From contig PCUH01000085.1 of the NCBI GenBank assembly GCA_002770955.1, positions 1 to 14,647 of the forward strand: a DNA stretch of 14,647 bases. The letters are read 5' to 3'. Positions 13,944 to 14,647 of the stretch are shown here, piece after piece. Within the stretch, counting starts at the first letter, position 1; the number at the start of each line of letters is the position of its first letter. The notes beneath the pieces were generated by a model. It saw only the letters and a program-made list of their open reading frames with translations. It searched no databases and had not been told where the DNA came from. The position numbers were made by a program, and so were the translations under genes. This stretch comes from Flavobacteriales bacterium CG18_big_fil_WC_8_21_14_2_50_32_9 (GTDB lineage: Bacteria; Bacteroidota; Bacteroidia; Flavobacteriales_E; Vicingaceae).

Positions 13944-14647
13944 GTGAACGATACTGAAATATCAAAAGAAGAGCTAATTGCAGAATTAGAATTGCTAAAA
14001 GCATATAAAAAAAATATGTCTTTTGTGTTAGATAACATAAAAGAAATGTTTTATAAACTCAATTTTGATGAAAAGGGAAATAAAACTTTTGAATTTATTA
14101 GTCCTCAAATTATAGATGTATTAGGGTTAACAGTTGAAGAATACATAAAAAATCAATCCACATTATCAGAATATTTTCATTCAGATGATTTAGAAAAAAT
14201 TATTAAAGAAGTTGCTATTGCCAAAAAAAGCAATAAAATAAAAACTATTCAATACCGCTTTTTTAATAAAAAATTAAATAAATATGTTTGGATAGAAGAA
14301 ACTTTTACACCATCATATAGTGCTGAAAATAAATTAGTAAGCATTTTAGGCTCTGCTAAAAATATTTCCGAGAAAAAAGAAAATCAAAATCAAAAAGATT
14401 TTATATTAGAAAATATAGAAGAAGTAATTTATAATGTAAAGTTTGATACAGTAAATAAGAGTAAGGAACTTGTTTTTGTTAGTCCACAAATAATAAATTT
14501 AACAGGATTAACTCCCGAAGAATTTGTAAAAGAAGGACTATCAGGTATTTTAATTAAAAGAATTCATCCTGAAGATGTAGAAGAAATTAAAAAAAACATC
14601 AGAAAACTTTATGATGATAAAAAAAATAGAATTCACTCACAATTTAG
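13944..14647 (+). CDS. PAS-PAS sensor protein, N-terminal part, 3' end outside window
   Basis: The frame is open for 234 codons to the window end. An in-frame TAG lies directly before GTG 13944, so translation begins there or further inside (TTG or ATG near residues 18-25). GTG is chosen because it keeps the short coiled N-terminal helix (ISKEELIAELELLKAYKK). Two related PAS domains follow: about 25-145, with FEFISPQIIDVLGLTVEEY, a YFHSDDLEKI segment, WIEETFTPSYS and ILGSAKNISEKKE; and about 153 onward, with LVFVSPQIINLTGLTPEEF and IHPEDVEEIKKNI. The repeated ISPQII...GLTxEE...HxDD/EDxxxI blocks are PAS_3-type. No membrane segment precedes them, so sensing is cytoplasmic. The output domain (histidine kinase, cyclase or regulator) lies outside the window and cannot be named. 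It follows the MORN gene at 13 bases. Confidence 0.85.
   Translation, partial: MNDTEISKEELIAELELLKAYKKNMSFVLDNIKEMFYKLNFDEKGNKTFEFISPQIIDVLGLTVEEYIKNQSTLSEYFHSDDLEKIIKEVAIAKKSNKIKTIQYRFFNKKLNKYVWIEETFTPSYSAENKLVSILGSAKNISEKKENQNQKDFILENIEEVIYNVKFDTVNKSKELVFVSPQIINLTGLTPEEFVKEGLSGILIKRIHPEDVEEIKKNIRKLYDDKKNRIHSQF

Overview
The window looks like a chromosomal segment from a Bacteroidota member, most likely of the order Flavobacteriales. It is AT-rich and has no clear Shine-Dalgarno sequences. Several genes are preceded by the Bacteroidota-type -7 element TAnnTTTG, and signal peptides end in typical forms such as AQ, GQ or a lipobox Cys. The protein families (DUF6150, DUF2024, MORN-repeat/YwqK-like, M2 peptidase lipoprotein) fit the same group. 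I cannot name a genus.

Layout. Bases 1-3176 (minus strand): the 5' part of a two-domain oxidoreductase that leaves the window, preceded by asparagine synthetase asnB; a palindromic repeat lies between them. The pairing suggests the edge of a surface-polysaccharide locus. Bases 3261-6970 (plus strand): an ACE-like M2 metallopeptidase lipoprotein, a DEAD-box RNA helicase and a small secreted six-repeat DUF6150 protein. Bases 6971-7108: a structured repeat patch at the convergent junction. Bases 7109-10792 (minus strand): a MarR regulator with a four-cysteine tail, a frameshifted DUF2024 gene, a 77-residue thioredoxin-like protein and the thiol-electron transporter DsbD. Bases 11068-11905 (minus strand): a 100-residue conserved hypothetical and ribose-5-phosphate isomerase B, each with an intrinsic terminator. 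Bases 11906-12406: very AT-rich, no gene. Bases 12407-14647 (plus strand): a long secreted MORN-repeat protein, then 13 bases later a PAS-PAS sensor protein that runs off the end.

The most interesting part is 7109-8451. The promoters of the thioredoxin-like gene and of the DUF2024-marR pair have the same architecture (TTTG, 20 bases after TTG, TAnnTTTG), and each carries an inverted repeat TAGTT-N4-TAACT in the same register in the spacer. This looks like a MarR operator shared by the regulator's own promoter and the thioredoxin promoter, so the genes probably form a small thiol-responsive regulon. The second promoter is also embedded in a 12-bp hairpin followed by a T-rich tract, which probably terminates the thioredoxin transcript. 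The DUF2024 gene in the middle reads as a complete family member only if three single-base indels are corrected, and a complete signal peptide sits in frame just upstream of it.

All function calls come from reading the sequence and family knowledge; no database search was run.
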